In this document: positions 42,485-45,363 of the stretch, one piece after another
Layout of the letters: the number at the start of each line of letters is the position of its first letter
Numbering within the stretch: the first letter of the stretch is position 1
Assembly (NCBI RefSeq): GCF_014698065.1
Contig: NZ_JACJSI010000056.1
Span: 1 to 45,363 of the forward strand
Source of the DNA: Nostoc flagelliforme FACHB-838
GTDB taxonomy: Bacteria; Cyanobacteriota; Cyanobacteriia; Cyanobacteriales; Nostocaceae
Length of the DNA: 45,363 nucleotides
Direction: 5' to 3'
Position numbers and translations under genes: made by a program
Notes under the pieces: model-generated
The model's database searches: none
The model's input: only the letters and a program-made list of their open reading frames with translations
What the model was told of the DNA's origin: nothing

Positions 42485-42514
42485 TCATCTCTGAGCATGA
42501 ATACTCAGAGATGA
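42485..42514 (-). terminator. Intrinsic terminator of the beta-barrel-like gene
   Basis: On the minus strand TCATCTCTGAG, an 8-base loop, CTCAGAGATGA, then AACTCTTTTTTTT. 11-bp perfect stem and eight T residues. It sits 75 bp beyond the stop of the gene at 42589-43101. Confidence 0.85.
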
Positions 42515-42588
42515 CGAATGAATTAGATTACAGCTGGCAAACATCATTGCTTTAGCTTCCGATTAAGCCGTTTTCTAGCTTGTAATCA

Positions 42589-43101
42589 CTAGAAGCGATA
42601 GCCTAATCCTGCTTGGAAGCTTACAGCGTCAGCATCACTATTTCTGTAAGCATCAATGCCCCATTTGGTATCGCCGTAGGCAATGATATTGTTGCTAACT
42701 TCTGATTCAATGCCAAGGGTGACTACAGGTGCATTCTGATTGCCTAATGGAGTTTTTTGACCTTCGTCAGTTACAAAGGAATAACCACCACCGAAGTAAA
42801 CATTAGTATTTCTGGCGATGGGTGCATCGTAAGTAACTATAGGCATAATTGCAGCAGCATCACCACCATACAGCACAGAACCCCGCACTGAAAGAGGTGT
42901 TGTCGGAACGGCGTAACGTCCTTGGATATTGCCACCAAGTTGTGCTTCATCGTTTCCTTGTCCGCCACTGGTTGCACCAACCGCAATACCAGCACCGATG
43001 TAGTTACCGTTAGTACCTGCTGTTTGAGCAGATGCAATGCTGGCTGAGAGGACAATGGAAGCAACAGCAAGTGCAGAGGCAGCTAATTTTGTAAGTTTCA
43101 T
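42589..43101 (-). CDS. Small outer-membrane beta-barrel-like protein
   Basis: Encodes 170 aa from the ATG at 43101 (MKLTKLAASALAVASIVLSA); a start 15 bp upstream adds MRTNP. A typical signal peptide spans residues 1-26 (cleavage after SAQ). The mature part alternates beta strands and short loops, ends in '...VSFQAGLGYRF' with a C-terminal Phe, and is rich in Gly/Asn/Asp, as in eight-stranded OmpX/OmpA-like barrels. It has its own strong terminator. The upstream segment at 43185-43206 is shared with that of another gene. Abundant protein likely; role unknown. Confidence 0.75.
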   Translation of the reverse strand: MKLTKLAASALAVASIVLSASIASAQTAGTNGNYIGAGIAVGATSGGQGNDEAQLGGNIQGRYAVPTTPLSVRGSVLYGGDAAAIMPIVTYDAPIARNTNVYFGGGYSFVTDEGQKTPLGNQNAPVVTLGIESEVSNNIIAYGDTKWGIDAYRNSDADAVSFQAGLGYRF

Positions 43102-43184
43102 AGGATTCGTTCTCACTAGAATTAGGTAAAATCAATGTTCTCTAGTACTAGAATCTCTTTTTTTACAAAATGTAACCTCGCACA

Positions 43185-43206
43185 CTTGGCTCACCCAAAT
43201 GGCTGA
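43185..43206. promoter_or_regulatory. Motif shared with 36350-36371, upstream of the barrel-like gene
   Basis: CTTGGCTCACCC followed by AAATGGCTGA, 20 of 22 bases as at 36350-36371. It lies about 85 bp upstream of the gene start at 43101. 'TCACCCACTTGG' also occurs just beyond, at about 43218, related to 'TCACCCGCTTGG' near 36343. This region otherwise has no gene between 43117 and 43397. Confidence 0.45.
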
Positions 43207-43397
43207 ATTATTTCTCACCCACTTGGATGTACGATATTGCTGAATCGAGCAAGAGAAAAAAAGCAAATGAATCAACGTCTAAATATTCAATAAATTGCCA
43301 TTGCGATCGCAGCAAAACAACACAATCCGACAATATTAACTCCAGATTTTCTATTATTAGTCAGCAACTTCGGTGTATTCAAAAATTAAAATACTAG

Positions 43398-45002
43398 TTA
43401 TTTCTTCAAAAAGCGTTGACGTAAACGAGATACAAAAATATTCACCTCTGGTATTTTCAGCCACGAAGCGATCGCAGCAAACACCGCAATCCCCACGAAG
43501 CCAGATACACACAACTGCAACACCAGAATCAGTAAACCCGTTTTACCTAGCAACTGCTGACAACCAACCAGTGTGCCATAGCTTGCTACCCCTGCGACTA
43601 CGCTACCAGCAGTCAAACCCAAAATCGGCAAACCCCACTCACGCCAAGGTAAACCATTGAGTTTGCGATCGAGCAACCATAACAGCATCAACATTGAGCT
43701 ACAATTTACACCCACTGTTGCCAACACCAAACCGGGAGCGCCAAAAGGTTTCACGAAAAACCAATCTAATACGATGTTGAGCAAGATGTTAAAAATACTG
43801 ATGCGAAAAGGTGTCTGTCCATCGCCTAAAGCATAGAAAACCCGCACCAAAACATCACGCCCTAAATAGACAAACATCCCAATTCCATAAGCTACTAACA
43901 ATGATGAAACTAGCTGTGTGGCTTCTGGTTTGAAAGCACCGCGCTCATATACCACCTGCACAATTGGTACAGATAGCGCTACCATCAGCGCCCCTAACGG
44001 TAGCATGGTGGAGGCAGTGAGTAAAAGCCCTTGGCGAATGCGTAATTTTAAATCTGGCCAATTTTCGGGGCCAGCAAGTTTGGCAAATATCGGTAATAGA
44101 GGCAGCAAAATGATATTAGAAATAATCCCCAAGGGAGTTTGGACTAATAAATTGGCATAGTTAAATCCTGCCGCTGCACCAGCGATTGGACTAGCAAAAT
44201 AAAGGTCAGTGGCAACATTAATTGGCATCATTCCAGAGGAAATCGTTGCCGGAGTCATGATTTTGATGACTTCTTGAACGCCTGGGGATTTAAAATCAAA
44301 CCGCAGACGTAATGTGCCCAATCCTAACCGCCACTGGACAATTAGTTGCACTAACCACTGGAGAATTGCTCCTGCCAAAGTTCCCCAAGCTAGCACCATT
44401 CCACCGATTAAAGCGTACTCTGGTTTAATAATGTCCTTGCCCAGTTGCATAGCCAAGATCCCAAGACCGGCGACAACGGTAATGCTGGATAATAAAGGAC
44501 TAATGGAAAGTAACCAATATTGATTGGCTGCATTAAGAGTACCAAAGCCAATGCCAATTAAACCGGCAAATAAAGCCATCGGTGCCATAATGCGGAGTTG
44601 CTGAATAGCGATCGCTCTGGTTGTCGCTTCCAAACCATGACCGACTAAATCAACGATCGCATCCGCAAATAAAACTTGAGCAACTGTCACCAGTAACAGC
44701 AATCCAGCCACCAGCGTTGTCACGCTTTCCACTAAGGGAGCCGCTTCTTCTCGCCGCCGTTTGGCTAAAACGCTGATGATCGCACTGTGTAATGGCCCGT
44801 TTACACCACCGAGTAAGATCAATAGAAAGCCAGGGATAATATAGGCATAACTATAGGCAGTGGCAGCAGCACCAACACCAAATGCGGCAGCGATCGCTTG
44901 CTGCCGCACTAAACCGAAGACTTTACTAATTAATGTGGCTGCGGCAACAATGCCAGCAATTCCAGCGAAAGAACGAGAAGGTTTTTGGTCTTGTTGTGTC
45001 AC
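43398..45002 (-). CDS. murJ: MurJ, lipid II flippase
   Basis: Encodes 534 aa with about fourteen hydrophobic segments. MurJ moves lipid II across the plasma membrane for peptidoglycan synthesis. Features: 'AAATLISKVFGLVRQQAIAA' (residues about 15-34, the conserved SRxxGxxRD-like start), 'LLGGVNGPLHSAIISVL', 'VYERGAFKPEATQLVSSLL', 'GRDVLVRVFYALGDGQTPFR' (the F(Y)AxxDxxTP motif) and 'GLVLATVGVNCSSMLMLLW'. Full length. It completes a pair with murG in this window, though far apart. Starts with MTQQDQKPSRS, soluble and charged. Single gene. Confidence 0.96.
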   Translation of the reverse strand: MTQQDQKPSRSFAGIAGIVAAATLISKVFGLVRQQAIAAAFGVGAAATAYSYAYIIPGFLLILLGGVNGPLHSAIISVLAKRRREEAAPLVESVTTLVAGLLLLVTVAQVLFADAIVDLVGHGLEATTRAIAIQQLRIMAPMALFAGLIGIGFGTLNAANQYWLLSISPLLSSITVVAGLGILAMQLGKDIIKPEYALIGGMVLAWGTLAGAILQWLVQLIVQWRLGLGTLRLRFDFKSPGVQEVIKIMTPATISSGMMPINVATDLYFASPIAGAAAGFNYANLLVQTPLGIISNIILLPLLPIFAKLAGPENWPDLKLRIRQGLLLTASTMLPLGALMVALSVPIVQVVYERGAFKPEATQLVSSLLVAYGIGMFVYLGRDVLVRVFYALGDGQTPFRISIFNILLNIVLDWFFVKPFGAPGLVLATVGVNCSSMLMLLWLLDRKLNGLPWREWGLPILGLTAGSVVAGVASYGTLVGCQQLLGKTGLLILVLQLCVSGFVGIAVFAAIASWLKIPEVNIFVSRLRQRFLKK

Positions 45003-45363
45003 GAATAATATCCAACAACTCTTGCAGAGTGCATACTTTAAAACATTTAACCCGAAATTCCGCAGTCTGTCAGGTAAATTTTGGCAAGTTATTTATTTTA
45101 AATGATTTCGTCCTACAGCCCTTTGGGCATCCAACGGCGGGCATTGGTAAAGCGATGCCTAGGTTGGGCTACACTTATGCTCAAAATTAAATTCCTGAGA
45201 TTGCTATGATACAGCGAATTGCAAGTTAGTTAAATAACAATTCAAAAGGGCAGGACTTACGCAACTGGCACAATGCGAGCGCCAATTACTAGTACATAAG
45301 TATTATTTGAATCTGATTCCGAATGCCTTGTATTTGTAATAAAAGCTGGTGTATTGGAAGCAA
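45003..45363. other. Non-coding right end with a dispersed repeat
   Basis: No gene. 'gatgcctaggttgggctaca' near 45157 is a diverged relative of the repeat inside the element at 35767-35831, so the region is partly repeat DNA. The murJ promoter should lie near 45010-45100. Confidence 0.4.

Overview
The window is chromosomal DNA from a cyanobacterium, most likely a filamentous Nostoc/Anabaena-type (Nostocales) strain. The evidence is: psbI, a high-light-inducible protein, the cruF-cruG pair for myxol glycosides, a cyanobacterial LptD-like protein, ThyX, many HIP1-type GCGATCGC octamers, and the dense palindromes and degenerate repeats ('gggcattggg', 'tagtcattag', 'ctctgcg') typical of Nostoc intergenic DNA. 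No tRNA, rRNA or CRISPR array was recognised.

Layout. 1-5.3 kb is an accessory stretch: a transposase-like fragment at the left edge, a Tat-exported beta-propeller-like protein, a radical-copper (galactose/glyoxal) oxidase homologue whose stop codon lies in the end of an inverted-repeat element, a DUF2252 gene broken by a 196-bp MITE with a clear target duplication, and a RibD-C reductase. 5.7-10 kb holds a large exported protein, murG, an NTF2-like exported protein and an SDR dehydrogenase. 10.1-10.65 kb is a small gene graveyard with a frameshifted unknown gene and a deleted aroA remnant on either side of a dispersed hairpin. 11.1-12.7 kb carries a conserved hypothetical, a peroxiredoxin-like protein and Hli.

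12.9-16.8 kb is the most unusual region, a pyrimidine-nucleotide island: thyX, an Rpn-type nuclease gene with a second copy of the thyX 3' end behind it, a dCTP-deaminase-like protein with C-terminal membrane segments (catalytic Glu replaced, in-frame TGA), a complete dUTPase, and a convergent canonical dCTP deaminase. dcd, dut and thyX would normally cooperate as dCTP -> dUTP -> dUMP -> dTMP. The membrane-tethered pseudoenzyme is the best candidate here for a poorly described function (nucleotide sensing or phage defence), though in this strain it may be dead.

16.8-25.8 kb is mostly housekeeping: a BtuR-like protein without its P-loop, an adenylate kinase homologue, rph, pgl, a zinc-ribbon/FHA protein, an M50-like membrane protease, an RNase HI with a C-terminal extension, and cruG-cruF. 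26-32.5 kb holds small membrane and secreted proteins, a large membrane protein, two glycosyltransferases, a DUF429 protein with a dispersed repeat inserted in frame, and two truncated short genes meeting at a palindrome. 32.6-45 kb holds alpha-glucan phosphorylase, a small hypothetical, a 1.4-kb gene-poor gap, a hexapeptide acyltransferase, psbI, an LptD-like outer-membrane protein, a small hypothetical, a beta-barrel-like protein and murJ. Cell-envelope genes (murG, murJ, lptD-like, glycosyltransferases, acyltransferase) recur across the window but do not form one operon.
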